From the NCBI GenBank assembly GCA_002257025.1, contig NCHA01000007.1, positions 62,001 to 126,000 of the forward strand: 64,000 nucleotides of DNA. The letters run 5' to 3'. The notes beneath the pieces were generated by a model. That model did not search any database. It saw only the letters and a list, made by a program, of their open reading frames with translations, and was not told the origin of the DNA. This document shows positions 37,074 to 45,714 of this stretch, piece after piece. Made by a program: the position numbers and the translations under genes. The stretch comes from Sphingobacteriales bacterium 16-39-50 (GTDB lineage Bacteria; Bacteroidota; Bacteroidia; Sphingobacteriales; Sphingobacteriaceae). Numbering within the stretch: the stretch's first letter is position 1; each line of letters starts with the position of its first letter.

Positions 37074-37952
37074 ATGAGTGTACTGGTTAATAAAGATTCA
37101 AAAGTAATAGTTCAGGGCTTTACAGGTAATGAGGGAACATATCATGCTTCCCAGATGATAGAGTATGGAACACAGGTTGTAGGTGGTGTAACTCCGGGTA
37201 AAGGAGGACAAAGTCATCTGGACCGACCGGTTTTTAATACTGTTAAGGATGCTGTTGATAAAACAGGCGCCGATGTATCCATTATTTTTGTGCCACCGGC
37301 TTTTGCTGCTGACGCGATCATGGAAGCTGCTGAGGCAGGAATTAAAGTTATTGTTTGTATTACTGAAGGTATCCCGACCAAGGATATGATTCTGGTGAAA
37401 GAATATATTGCAGATAAGGATTGTCGTTTGATTGGTCCGAATTGCCCGGGTATTATCACTGCTGATGAAGCTAAAATTGGTATTATGCCAGGATTTATCT
37501 TCAAAAAAGGTGGTGTAGGTATCGTTTCTAAATCAGGAACTTTAACTTATGAGGCTGTTGATCAGGTTGTTAAAGCCGGATTAGGAATCACTACAGCAAT
37601 TGGTATCGGTGGAGATCCAATCATTGGTACACCAACCAAGGAAGCAGTAATGCTGTTGATGAATGATCCTGAGACCAAAGGAATTGTGATGATCGGTGAG
37701 ATCGGTGGTGGAATGGAAGCTGAAGCAGCTTACTGGATCAAAGAAAACGGAACCAAGCCGGTTGTAGGTTTTATCGCAGGTCAAACAGCGCCTCCTGGAC
37801 GCCGTATGGGTCATGCAGGAGCAATTGTTGGCGGTGCCGATGATACTGCAGCTGCAAAAATGAAGATCATGAGAGAATGCGGAATTCGGGTTGTTGAATC
37901 TCCGGCAGAAATCGGTGCAGCAATGGCTGAGGAACTGGCGAAATTGGGATAG
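37074..37952 (+). CDS. sucD: Succinate-CoA ligase (ADP-forming) subunit alpha
   Basis: TCA-cycle enzyme subunit, 292 residues. The CoA-binding N-terminal half has [11 protein letters not shown] and PGKGG. The phosphorylated active-site His lies in [13 protein letters not shown] (about 247). The beta subunit gene (sucC) is not adjacent, as is often so in this phylum. Own promoter upstream and a clean terminator at 38009-38032, so it is a single-gene unit. Confidence 0.95.
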   Translation: MSVLVNKDSKVIVQGFTGNEGTYHASQMIEYGTQVVGGVTPGKGGQSHLDRPVFNTVKDAVDKTGADVSIIFVPPAFAADAIMEAAEAGIKVIVCITEGIPTKDMILVKEYIADKDCRLIGPNCPGIITADEAKIGIMPGFIFKKGGVGIVSKSGTLTYEAVDQVVKAGLGITTAIGIGGDPIIGTPTKEAVMLLMNDPETKGIVMIGEIGGGMEAEAAYWIKENGTKPVVGFIAGQTAPPGRRMGHAGAIVGGADDTAAAKMKIMRECGIRVVESPAEIGAAMAEELAKLG

Positions 37953-38008
37953 AAAGATTCAAGAGCCAGGTGCCAAGAACCAAGACTCTTTACTACTTTG
38001 TAAAATAT

Positions 38009-38032
38009 ACCGGCTGAGAGGCCGGTTTTTTT
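38009..38032 (+). terminator. Rho-independent terminator of sucD
   Basis: ACCGGC and GCCGGT arms around TGAGAG, followed by a run of seven T. Confidence 0.85.
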
Positions 38033-38130
38033 ATGCTAAAAATTATACCTGGTTCTGGAAAACACCAAAGAGGAGGAATATTGTTTAGAATCTTCTCATC
38101 GTTTTTATTGATCACCTTCCTCCTGTAACC

Positions 38131-38675
38131 TTATTTCGTAATTTCGTAACCGATCGCTTTCCTGGGAGATTCGGGTTGTACCTTTTTATCCAATAATTCA
38201 TCCAGATACTGAAACACCATATCTATATTTTTATCGTGATTATTCAGTTTGTTTTTTAATTTTTCGATTTCCAGCCTAAGCTCTGTATTATCATTGAGCA
38301 TTTGCCGGAAAAGGGTAAAGATCCGGATGATCAGAATATTTACGTGAATAGCCCTTTCGCTGTTCAGAATGCAGGATATCATTGTAACTCCTTGTTCTGT
38401 GAAACAGAATGGCATATAACGTAACCCCTGATGGTCCTCTTTGGAGGTCACAATCTGTGACCTCCAAATTTCGAATTCTTCTTTGTTCATCTCAAACATA
38501 ATTCCTTAGGGAACCGGGTAATATTACGCCTGACGGCTTGTTTGAGGACTTTAGTCTTTACTCAATACAATTCAGCCAGATCTCTGTCAAGCATAATCTT
38601 TTGATTCCGTGTCAAATAGATCTTATTCATCACAACTTCATCAGGTATGAATACTTCGGTCGATTGTTTGCTCAT
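38131..38675 (-). pseudogene. ORF6N-domain protein gene, broken by a stop and a frameshift
   Basis: On the minus strand an ATG at 38673-38675 opens MSKQSTEVFIPDEVVMNKIY and continues LTRNQKIMLDRDLAELY, the normal start of an ORF6N (phage/Kil-type) domain. It then meets TGA where the family has Gly (LYGVET-type motif). The frame goes on KTKVLKQAVRRNITRFPKE, loses one T (GAATTATG where GAATTTATG is expected), and continues in another frame as MFEMNKEEFEIWRSQIVTS to the stop at 38131. Only the C-terminal 122 residues are still open. Two independent lesions mean the gene is dead or a recent relic of a mobile element. Confidence 0.85.
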
Positions 38676-38897
38676 AAGAATAAATTGGTATCCTTTCCCA
38701 GTCATTCGCTTTCAAAAACATGCCATGTTAAAAATATTTACTATAATATTTTTATAGTGTATTTCATGCCGATGGGAAGCAGTGAATATTTAAAGAGTTA
38801 TGTTTTAACATTTATTCAGAATGGTTATAAGCGGTTGAATTTGCTCTTTCGCCTCAAAATGGCGACCTTTGCACCTACTAACCAATTTAAGAAGCAG

Positions 38898-39329
38898 ATG
38901 AAAGTACTATTTTTTATATTCTTCAGCTTTTTTTCAATTGCTTCGATTTCGGCACAACAGACAGATTTACAGAAGGATTCTATTCAAACCGATAGCATCC
39001 TGACTGAAGTATTCCGAAATGACAGCTTGCATACAGTTAGGGGTAAGGCTACTTATTATGCCAGCAAATTCCATGGCCGGCGGACTGCCAATGGGGAAGT
39101 ATTTAGTAATAAGAAAATGACTGCCGCACATCTTAAATTACCATTCGGAACTCTTGTAAAAGTAACCAATCTCGATAATGGAAATACAGTGATTGTCAAG
39201 GTCAATGATCGAGGACCCCATACCAAAGCCTTTATCATTGATGTTTCACAGGCTGCTGCAAAAGAACTTGGATTTTATGGAAAGGGCGTGGCAAATGTTG
39301 AAATCAGTTATCAAATGGCCAATAAATAG
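38898..39329 (+). CDS. rlpA: RlpA-like septal ring lytic transglycosylase / double-psi beta-barrel protein
   Basis: 143-residue exported protein. The Sec signal (MKVLFFIFFSFFSIASISAQ) fixes the start at 38898; the frame is open further upstream but that part lies over the decayed ORF6N gene and is not credible. The double-psi barrel covers about 50-140: GKATYYASKFHGRRTANGE, AAHLKLPFGTLVKVTN and VNDRGPH with the catalytic-type Asp, ending DVSQAAAKELGF. Acts on glycan strands in the periplasm. It lacks a SPOR domain, as short Bacteroidota members do. Confidence 0.88.
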   Translation: MKVLFFIFFSFFSIASISAQQTDLQKDSIQTDSILTEVFRNDSLHTVRGKATYYASKFHGRRTANGEVFSNKKMTAAHLKLPFGTLVKVTNLDNGNTVIVKVNDRGPHTKAFIIDVSQAAAKELGFYGKGVANVEISYQMANK

Positions 39330-39764
39330 ATTATTTGGTTCAAATTCGTCTGCGATTAAAATTTAGTTCTGAATAAATAGGTTTTCATACACTTCATTGG
39401 ATATTTTGACGAATTTATAAAAGTAAGCCCCTTCTTCAAAATGCGATAAGCTTGAAAATGAAATAGCAATAACAAGATTTAGGGTGTTTTCAACCCTTTT
39501 GAATACAGTCTTGGTTGGAATTTTTCTAGTGACCCTGAAGGGGTCAAATGTTTATAGTATTATTAAAACGAAAATCCCGACCCTGAAGGGGTCGCATGTG
39601 AGATTTCAAATACATTCGACCCCTTCAGGGTCGGAAAACGGGCATTTATGATTATTCTATAAACATACGACCCCTCCAGGGTCGAAGAACAATAGCTTTA
39701 ACCAAACAATTTTACCTGGCATTAACTAGGTAAAATGTATCCTCCATGTCATATCTCAACGTGA
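39330..39764. other. Non-coding spacer with REP-like palindromes
   Basis: No credible gene. It holds four copies of a 15-bp near-palindrome (listed separately) and AT-rich sequence before the msrB promoter. Confidence 0.7.
39531..39683. repeat. Cluster of four GACCCTGAAGGGGTC near-palindromes
   Basis: Copies at 39531-39545 and 39579-39593 read GACCCTGAAGGGGTC; copies at 39618-39632 and 39669-39683 are in the inverse orientation (GACCCCTTCAGGGTC and GACCCCTCCAGGGTC). Start-to-start spacing is 48, 39 and 51 bp. The arrangement of two direct and two inverted small palindromes resembles a REP/BIME cluster. No transposase gene is near. Confidence 0.85.
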
Positions 39765-39797
39765 TTTGAACTCTTTTATGCAGCTTGCTTATCTTTG
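39765..39797 (+). promoter_or_regulatory. Candidate msrB promoter (near-leaderless transcript)
   Basis: TTTG at 39765-39768, 21-bp spacer, TATCTTTG at 39790-39797 matching TAnnTTTG. The predicted transcript start (about 39804) coincides with the chosen ATG. Confidence 0.5.
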
Positions 39798-39803
39798 AAC
39801 CAA

Positions 39804-40190
39804 ATGGAATACAATAAATTAACCCCCGAAGAAGAATACATCATCCTGCATAAAGGCACTGAGAGACCCTACTCAGGAGAGTATCTCGATAATAAGAAGT
39901 CTGGAATCTACTGCTGCAGACAGTGTAATGCTCCCTTGTACCGGTCTGAGGATAAATTTGATTCACACTGTGGCTGGCCGAGTTTTGACGATGAGATCGA
40001 AGGTGCCGTGAAGAAATTGACCGACAGAGATGGGCATCGGACGGAAATATTATGTAATAATTGTGGCGGTCATTTAGGGCATGTTTTTACAGGAGAGAAA
40101 TTAACCCCGAAAAACACCCGTCATTGTGTGAATTCACTTTCTATGAAATTTGTTTCTGCAGAGGACCTTTCTTCATTACGTATTTCCTGA
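39804..40190 (+). CDS. msrB: Peptide-methionine (R)-S-oxide reductase MsrB
   Basis: Repairs R-methionine sulfoxide in proteins. 128 residues: [18 protein letters not shown] opening, structural zinc pairs in CCRQC and CNNCG, the CGWPSF substrate loop, and catalytic Cys in [12 protein letters not shown] 39804 is preferred; a TTG at 39795 would add three residues but overlaps the predicted promoter. No signal peptide. A stand-alone domain, not fused to MsrA. Confidence 0.94.
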   Translation: MEYNKLTPEEEYIILHKGTERPYSGEYLDNKKSGIYCCRQCNAPLYRSEDKFDSHCGWPSFDDEIEGAVKKLTDRDGHRTEILCNNCGGHLGHVFTGEKLTPKNTRHCVNSLSMKFVSAEDLSSLRIS

Positions 40191-40233
40191 TTAATTTGAA
40201 CAGGAAATTTCCTGTATCCGGAGAAATTCTTTG

Positions 40234-40356
40234 CTATCCGAGCAAGGCTGATTTCTTTCTTTTGTATTTATATCCCGCGCTGAAATCATTCATAGTAAAG
40301 TATTCTTTCCCATCCCCGGAAGGGCCTATAAGACCAATGATTTCCTCTTCTGCTAA
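40234..40356 (-). pseudogene. Possible remnant of an ABC-type ATPase Walker A region
   Basis: A 40-codon open stretch between stops reads EEEIIGLIGPSGDGKE, which resembles an ABC ATPase P-loop (GPSGxGKS/T), but the key Ser/Thr is Glu and the sequence then departs from the family before a stop. It is too short to be sure and may be chance. Confidence 0.2.
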
Positions 40357-40437
40357 TTAGCCTCAGGCATCAATCCTGACTGTGCCGGGAGAACTTATTA
40401 TCATCTTCCGGATAAGTACAAATTAAAGCCTAAGAAA

Positions 40438-40489
40438 ACGCGGACTAAACGCATAAAAATACTAGGGTTTGTATGCGTTTAGTCCGCGT
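40438..40489. repeat. 18-bp perfect inverted repeat plus partial third copy
   Basis: Arms ACGCGGACTAAACGCATA (40438-40455) and its exact complement (40472-40489) flank a 16-nt loop; a further TTTAGTCCGCGTTTA follows to about 40503. There is no T-run, so it is not a simple terminator. It could be a REP-like or protein-binding element. Confidence 0.85.
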
Positions 40490-40641
40490 TTAGTCCGCGT
40501 TTACTATGCGTTTTTCTACTACAAATTATTAAGCTGTCTGCCTGCTTTCCCTGAGGGATTCGGAGGGAGATTTAGCTGAATAAAAGACCAAAGTTCTGCA
40601 GGGATACCTTTATCCTGAATCTGGAAAATGATTTGAAGGTC

Positions 40642-40675
40642 CTTTTCTTAAAAATGTATTTATTTTTAAGAAAAG
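40642..40675 (+). promoter_or_regulatory. 14-bp perfect inverted repeat upstream of fabG
   Basis: CTTTTCTTAAAAAT and its exact complement around GTATTT, ending 27 bp before the fabG ATG. Candidate operator or leader hairpin; function not proven. Confidence 0.55.
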
Positions 40676-40702
40676 TTCTAATTTCACAGTTTAAAATCTG
40701 TT

Positions 40703-41446
40703 ATGAAATTACTTGAAGGAAAAATAGCATTAATTACCGGAGCATCAAAAGGGATTGGCCGTAAGATCGCTGAAAAATTCGCTGAGCATGGTGCTGATGT
40801 AGCATTTACCTACCTGTCTTCCGTTGAAAAAGGTGAGGCTTTGGAAAAGGAATTACAAAGCTTTGGAACGAAGGTTAAAGGATACCGTTCTGATGCTTCA
40901 AAATTCGATGAGGCTGAGAAACTGATCAACGATATTGTTGCTGATTTTGGAAGTCTGGATATCGTGGTTAACAATGCAGGTATTACCAAAGATGGTTTAT
41001 TGATGCGCATGACTGAAGAGAACTGGGATGAGGTTTTAAACGTTAACCTTAAATCTATTTTCAACGTAACCAAGGCTGCATCAAAGATCATGATGAAGAA
41101 CCGAAAGGGTGTTTTCATCAATATGAGTTCGGTTGTAGGTGTACAGGGAAATGCAGGTCAGGCAAATTATGCAGCTTCCAAAGCTGGGATTATCGGATTC
41201 TCTAAATCAGTTGCCAAGGAACTGGGCTCAAGAAATATCCGATCAAATGTGGTTGCTCCTGGCTTTATCAGAACCGAAATGACCGAAGTGCTCGATCCGA
41301 AAGTTGTAGAAGGCTGGGCACAGGCAATTCCTCTAAAGCGTGCCGGAGAAACTGAAGATGTAGCTAATCTATGCGTCTTCTTAGGCTCTGACATGAGTTC
41401 TTACATTACGGGGCAGGTGATTCCGGTTGATGGGGGAATGCTTTAG
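40703..41446 (+). CDS. fabG: 3-oxoacyl-[acyl-carrier-protein] reductase FabG
   Basis: NADPH-dependent SDR of 247 residues that reduces 3-oxoacyl-ACP in fatty acid synthesis. TGASKGIGRKIA cofactor loop, NNAGITKDGLLMRM (a FabG hallmark), Ser in NMSSVVG, YAASKAG (YxxxK) and the closing GQVIPVDGGM. The hallmark segment supports FabG over other SDRs. It stands alone, with an inverted repeat upstream. Confidence 0.9.
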   Translation: MKLLEGKIALITGASKGIGRKIAEKFAEHGADVAFTYLSSVEKGEALEKELQSFGTKVKGYRSDASKFDEAEKLINDIVADFGSLDIVVNNAGITKDGLLMRMTEENWDEVLNVNLKSIFNVTKAASKIMMKNRKGVFINMSSVVGVQGNAGQANYAASKAGIIGFSKSVAKELGSRNIRSNVVAPGFIRTEMTEVLDPKVVEGWAQAIPLKRAGETEDVANLCVFLGSDMSSYITGQVIPVDGGML

Positions 41447-41454
41447 GAGAGGTG

Positions 41455-41500
41455 ATGTCTGAAGTCTGAGGTCTGAAGTCTGATGTCTGGAGTCTGAGGT
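41455..41500. repeat. Degenerate short direct repeats (GTCTGAGG-like)
   Basis: About six imperfect copies of an 8-bp unit of the form GTCTGARG in the spacer after fabG. It looks like slipped-strand expansion; no coding content is seen here. Confidence 0.6.
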
Positions 41501-41630
41501 ACGAGATCTTAGGGATCAATTTACTTTTCCTTTCATCTTTCTGCTTTTAGCTTTGTGCTTTCCGCTTTCATCTTAAAGATGGTATGGATTTTGACTGTAT
41601 TGTTTATAATTAATTTCGTAAATTAATATC

Positions 41631-42356
41631 ATGATAAACAATCGCTTCATTATCCCATTTGCCATTTTAGGATTTTCCCTGATCGTTTCTACTTTCATAT
41701 TTTCTGGCACATGGCGTAAGATCAAAAGTGAGAACCAGACGATTACGGTCACAGGCTCGGCAAAACAAGTTATAGTTTCTGATCTGGGGGTATTGCGCGG
41801 GACTCTGAGTGTTGAGGCTCCTACAGCCTTAGAAGCTTATCGTTTACTTCAGGCTCAGAAACCAATATTGATGGAATATTTTAAGTCTAAGGGTTTTGCC
41901 GGAGATAAGGTTAATGTACAAACAATCACTTCTTTCCCTAACTACTCTTTCAATCAGCAGGGCCAAAATACGGGAGTCAGGTCATATAGTGCTTCTCAAT
42001 CGATAGATATTTCAGCTTCTGACGTTCAATTGATTAAAGCGATGTCTATTGAGATTAGTTCGCTGGTAGAAAGGGGAGTTAACTTTCAGGTTAATCAACC
42101 GGAATATTATTATACCAAAATCGGAGACATAAAGATTGAAATTCAGGCGGCAGCAGCAAAAGATGCCATGATTCGCGGCGAGCGGATAGCAGAGGCAACC
42201 GGACGGGAATTAGGGGCACTTAAAAGTGCCAGAATGGGGGTTCTACAAATTACTCCTGAGAATTCAAACCTGATTTCTGATTATGGTGTGAATGATGTCA
42301 GTTCCATCAGAAAGGAAATAATTGCCGTAGTCAATGCTAATTTCGAGATCGATTAA
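41631..42356 (+). CDS. SIMPL domain-containing (DUF541) protein
   Basis: 241 residues. One N-terminal membrane segment (FIIPFAILGFSLIVSTFIF, about 5-24) anchors or exports a SIMPL/DUF541 domain: ITVTGSAKQVIVSDLGVLRGTLSVEAPT at the start and AAAKDAMIRGERIAEATGRELG near the end. Related proteins (BP26/OMP28, YggE) are periplasmic and of loosely defined function, sometimes linked to stress. No operon partner is obvious. Confidence 0.88.
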   Translation: MINNRFIIPFAILGFSLIVSTFIFSGTWRKIKSENQTITVTGSAKQVIVSDLGVLRGTLSVEAPTALEAYRLLQAQKPILMEYFKSKGFAGDKVNVQTITSFPNYSFNQQGQNTGVRSYSASQSIDISASDVQLIKAMSIEISSLVERGVNFQVNQPEYYYTKIGDIKIEIQAAAAKDAMIRGERIAEATGRELGALKSARMGVLQITPENSNLISDYGVNDVSSIRKEIIAVVNANFEID

Positions 42357-42409
42357 TATCTCATGAAAGATTGAAAGCTTAGATTTAAAAAGGCATATTT
42401 GTATTAGCT

Positions 42410-44497
42410 ATGCCTCTATTATTTCAAATTCAATTTACTTCAGAAAGCTATTTATGGCTCCTGGCCTGTTTGGGATTGGGTATCGCATATGCCTTTCTTT
42501 TATATAGACCATCCGCACATCTTAATAAAAACCTGAGATATTTTCTCTTTGCTCTCAGGGCCATTGCAATTAGCACAATCGCATTTTTGCTTTTTTCTCC
42601 GCTTGTTAAAACAATTAACCGCACAGTAGAAAAACCCTTAATCATCCTTGCACAGGACAATTCAGCTTCAATCCTTCTTTCCAAAACTAGAGATTTCAAC
42701 ACGCAAAACTATAATGATCAGCTCAAAAAGCTTGAGAAGGATCTCTCGGCTGATTATGAGCTGCGTACATTAAATTTTGCTGAGGAAATTAAAAGCGGAC
42801 TTGATGTGAAGTATGATGGTTCTCTTACGGATATTTCATCGGTTTTTAAGCTGATCGATGATCAATTTTCTAACCGTAATATTGGTGCTGTGATTATTGG
42901 CACAGACGGGATCTATAACAGAGGCTCAAATCCGCAATATGAGAGCAAGAATCTCAAAGCACCAATTTATACCATTGCACTTGGTGATACGATAGCAAAG
43001 CGGGATCTTCTGATCTCTAATGTGAACTACAACAATATTGCATATCTGGGTAATCAGTTTCAGATCGGGCTAAGTATTGAGGCTTATCAATCGGAAGGGA
43101 ATACTTCCATGCTTACCGTTAGTTCAGAATCAGGTGTTCTTATATCAAAGCCTGTAACGATCAATTCCAATGAATTCCGGCAAACTATTTTACTGAACTT
43201 ACCTGCAGAAAAGAAAGGGGTTCAATCCTACACAATCAAACTGGCTGCCCTTTCAAACGAGTTATCCCTGATCAATAATACTCAAACCATTTTTGTCGAG
43301 GTTATTGACGGTAGAAAGAACGTCCTGATCATTGCCAATGCCCCTCATCCGGATATCAGCGCAATCAGGCAATCCATCGAGATCAATAAGAACTATTCAG
43401 TGAAGGTTCGAATGGTACAGGATGTTAGTCCGGCAGAAATTCAGGAAGCTGGTTTGCTTATTTTGCATCAGGTGCCTTCAATTGGTAATAATACAAGGGA
43501 TGTACTGAAGTTGGGATCTGACAAGCCTATACTTTATGTGTTGGGTGCTCAGAGCAATATTACTGCTTTTTCAGCCTCCCAAAGCTTGATTACGCTTAGT
43601 TCAAATGGGATTATGCAGGAAGCTACCGCTGCTATTAAATCTGATTTTTATGCCTTTACTCTCAGTGAAAGCAGCAGGACGAAGATCAGTAATTTCGGAC
43701 CCCTGTTTACACCTTTTGGTAATTATGGCCTTAAAGGACCTTCCAGTCTGCTGATGAACCAGCAGATTGGAAAATTGCCTACAGAAAAGCCATTATTATT
43801 GTTTGGAGAGGATGTTCAGCGCAGAATTGCTGTTCTTGCCGGGGAGGGAATCTGGCGATGGAGGCTGGAGGATTTTCAGGAAAATGCAAGCCATGAGGCT
43901 ATTGATGAGTTAATTACAAAAACCGTACAATACCTGGTTAGCGCAGATGATAAGCGTAAATTCAGGGTCTATGCCTCAAAAAATACTTTTGATGAAAATG
44001 AGCATGTCATCCTGAATGCGGAATTATATAATGATGCTTTTGAGCTTGTAAATACTCCGGATGTCAGTATTGCTCTGAACAACAAAAATGGAAAAAGCTA
44101 TTCATTCGTTTTTTCACGCACTTTGAACTCATATCAACTTGATGCCGGAGAATTAGTTGCCGGTGAATATAATTATACTGCCGGAACAGCTCTTGGGAGT
44201 GTAAAACATCAGGCAGAAGGACAATTTATAATAAGTAGGCAAGATTCTGAATATAAGCAGAGTATCGCAAATCATCAGTTATTATTCACAATCGCAAAGC
44301 AGAATGGGGGGAAGATGCTCTTTCCGGCACAGCTTGATGAATTACCATCATTGATCAAAGCAAATGAGCAGGTGAAATCAGTTTTTTATGAAAATCCAAA
44401 GTATAGTGAGCTTATAGATATGAAGCTATTATTTTTCATGATACTTGCTATTTTAAGTCTGGAATGGCTTTCCCGAAAGCGAAACGGCGAAATTTAA
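42410..44497 (+). CDS. Large membrane-anchored protein, VWA/BatA-like architecture
   Basis: 695 residues. Two membrane helices at the N-terminus (about 14-32 and 42-66), a long periplasmic part and one C-terminal helix (about 672-688, followed by basic RKR). The segment IILAQDNSASI (about 78-88) resembles a degenerate metal-site opening of a von Willebrand A domain, and FVEVIDGRKNVLIIANAPHPD looks like the start of a glutamine-amidotransferase-like fold. This layout is frequent in Bacteroidota as conserved hypothetical VWA-type proteins. Exact role unknown. Confidence 0.72.
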   Translation: MPLLFQIQFTSESYLWLLACLGLGIAYAFLLYRPSAHLNKNLRYFLFALRAIAISTIAFLLFSPLVKTINRTVEKPLIILAQDNSASILLSKTRDFNTQNYNDQLKKLEKDLSADYELRTLNFAEEIKSGLDVKYDGSLTDISSVFKLIDDQFSNRNIGAVIIGTDGIYNRGSNPQYESKNLKAPIYTIALGDTIAKRDLLISNVNYNNIAYLGNQFQIGLSIEAYQSEGNTSMLTVSSESGVLISKPVTINSNEFRQTILLNLPAEKKGVQSYTIKLAALSNELSLINNTQTIFVEVIDGRKNVLIIANAPHPDISAIRQSIEINKNYSVKVRMVQDVSPAEIQEAGLLILHQVPSIGNNTRDVLKLGSDKPILYVLGAQSNITAFSASQSLITLSSNGIMQEATAAIKSDFYAFTLSESSRTKISNFGPLFTPFGNYGLKGPSSLLMNQQIGKLPTEKPLLLFGEDVQRRIAVLAGEGIWRWRLEDFQENASHEAIDELITKTVQYLVSADDKRKFRVYASKNTFDENEHVILNAELYNDAFELVNTPDVSIALNNKNGKSYSFVFSRTLNSYQLDAGELVAGEYNYTAGTALGSVKHQAEGQFIISRQDSEYKQSIANHQLLFTIAKQNGGKMLFPAQLDELPSLIKANEQVKSVFYENPKYSELIDMKLLFFMILAILSLEWLSRKRNGEI

Positions 44498-44513
44498 TCT
44501 TAAAGCTAATCTT

Positions 44514-44837
44514 ATGGAAGCAAATAAAACCTTGTCTGTTTACAATAAGGTCAGGAAACTAACCAAAGAGGGAAAACTGCACTGGAATGAAGAGGCAGAT
44601 GGAAATACATTTTACACTTCCATCAATGACTTTAAGATCTATATTGGAAAAAGTGCAGGTACAATTTCCTTTGAACTCTTTAACCATTTAAACACAAAAA
44701 TTGGCCTCCTGGAGTATGGTGGATATTCGCCGGATATAGAAGGTTTGGATTCTTTTTATATGCAGGTTAGGAAACTGATTACGAAGACTGAAGACGGGCT
44801 TGACGATCTTCTGGATCAGCTTGACAAGATTGACTAA
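44514..44837 (+). CDS. Small acidic hypothetical protein
   Basis: 107 residues, no signal peptide, no membrane segment. It reads as one small alpha/beta domain (KLTKEGKLHWNEE, NDFKIYIGKSAGTISFELFN) with an acidic helical tail (LDDLLDQLDKID). It follows the preceding gene by 16 bp and is probably co-transcribed. I do not recognise a characterised family. Confidence 0.7.
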   Translation: MEANKTLSVYNKVRKLTKEGKLHWNEEADGNTFYTSINDFKIYIGKSAGTISFELFNHLNTKIGLLEYGGYSPDIEGLDSFYMQVRKLITKTEDGLDDLLDQLDKID

Positions 44838-45714
44838 TTTAACCTGGGTTTGATAGAATAAAGCTGAAAAAATACGGTTATTAATTCGCGATAAGGCTCT
44901 GGAGCCAATAGGATTAGGTTTTGGAAATCAATACCTGTGCATTATAGGCTGGTTCAGTCCTTTCCTCCGGTTAGCTCCTGCAAGAAATCACATTCTGATT
45001 CAAATTACCACTAGCCGGAAGCTAATCCTCCGGCAAGGTTTATTTTACTAGGAGCTGTATTTCATCGGAACGGGCAGCCCGGCAAAAGGAACTGCTGTGT
45101 AAGCTTGCAGCTCATAAAAGAAAATAAATATGGAAGCACATGCGATACTCGTGCGCTAACAACAGGTAAATTGATGTGCTATTGATAATACGATTAGCAT
45201 TACAATTTCAGCGCAGGCTGGAATCTTCTGACCCCAATAAACCTTTGTCAACCGATGGTTATCGGTTCCCACGAAAGTGGCAACCTCCTAAATATCCCTA
45301 ACTGTAATTTTAACTTTCCCACAATAAAAATTAGTTATTCCTGCGAAAACGGGAATCAAAGAGCCTAAACTGACACTTGAACAATGACATTGCGCATGTG
45401 TTCTGCAGGACTGTAGAGAGAAAGGCCTTGCTTTCTAAAACAAAAAAAATATTCAATTTAACTAGCCTAGAAAAGATTTTATATTCTAACCCAGGTTAAA
45501 TTACAGCAATAGCTTAAAATTCTATCTTCTAAAGCGGGCTTTAGTGGCAATTTCTGATTTTCTCAAATACCTGCCGTTTACTTGACAGTAGATACCACTT
45601 GCTAAAAAACTTCGCATCAAATTCAGGCCTGAAACCTTCTAAACTATATTTATTCCGGTAATTGAAAGTAGATCTCGATAGTTACCAGATCTCTTTAAAT
45701 ATAAATTCCCGAAA
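44838..45714. other. Long non-coding spacer before the peptide-export locus
   Basis: No credible open frame or RNA gene seen in 877 bp. It contains two REP-like hairpins, at 45265-45284 (GTTCCCAC, loop GAAA, GTGGCAAC) and 45337-45356 (ATTCCTGC, loop GAAA, ACGGGAAT), similar in design to each other. Part of the right end must hold the promoter of the HlyD-type gene. Confidence 0.6.
45265..45356. repeat. Two REP-like hairpins with GAAA tetraloops
   Basis: Hairpins at 45265-45284 and 45337-45356 each have 8-bp arms with one mismatch and a GAAA loop. A shorter relative (CCCG AAAA CGGG) occurs at 49722-49733. Confidence 0.6.

Larger units (their letters stand above)
40191..40702. other. Repeat-rich spacer between msrB and fabG
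   Basis: No intact gene. It contains a possible ABC-ATPase remnant on the minus strand (40234-40356), an 18-bp perfect inverted repeat (40438-40489) and a 14-bp perfect inverted repeat close to fabG (40642-40675). Confidence 0.6.

Noticed and set aside
38538..38897. N-terminal extension of the RlpA-like protein
   Set aside because: It runs antisense over the ORF6N pseudogene and puts about 120 unrelated residues before a perfect signal peptide.
39531..39683. CRISPR array
   Set aside because: Repeat units are short (15 bp), palindromic, in both orientations and irregularly spaced; no cas genes.
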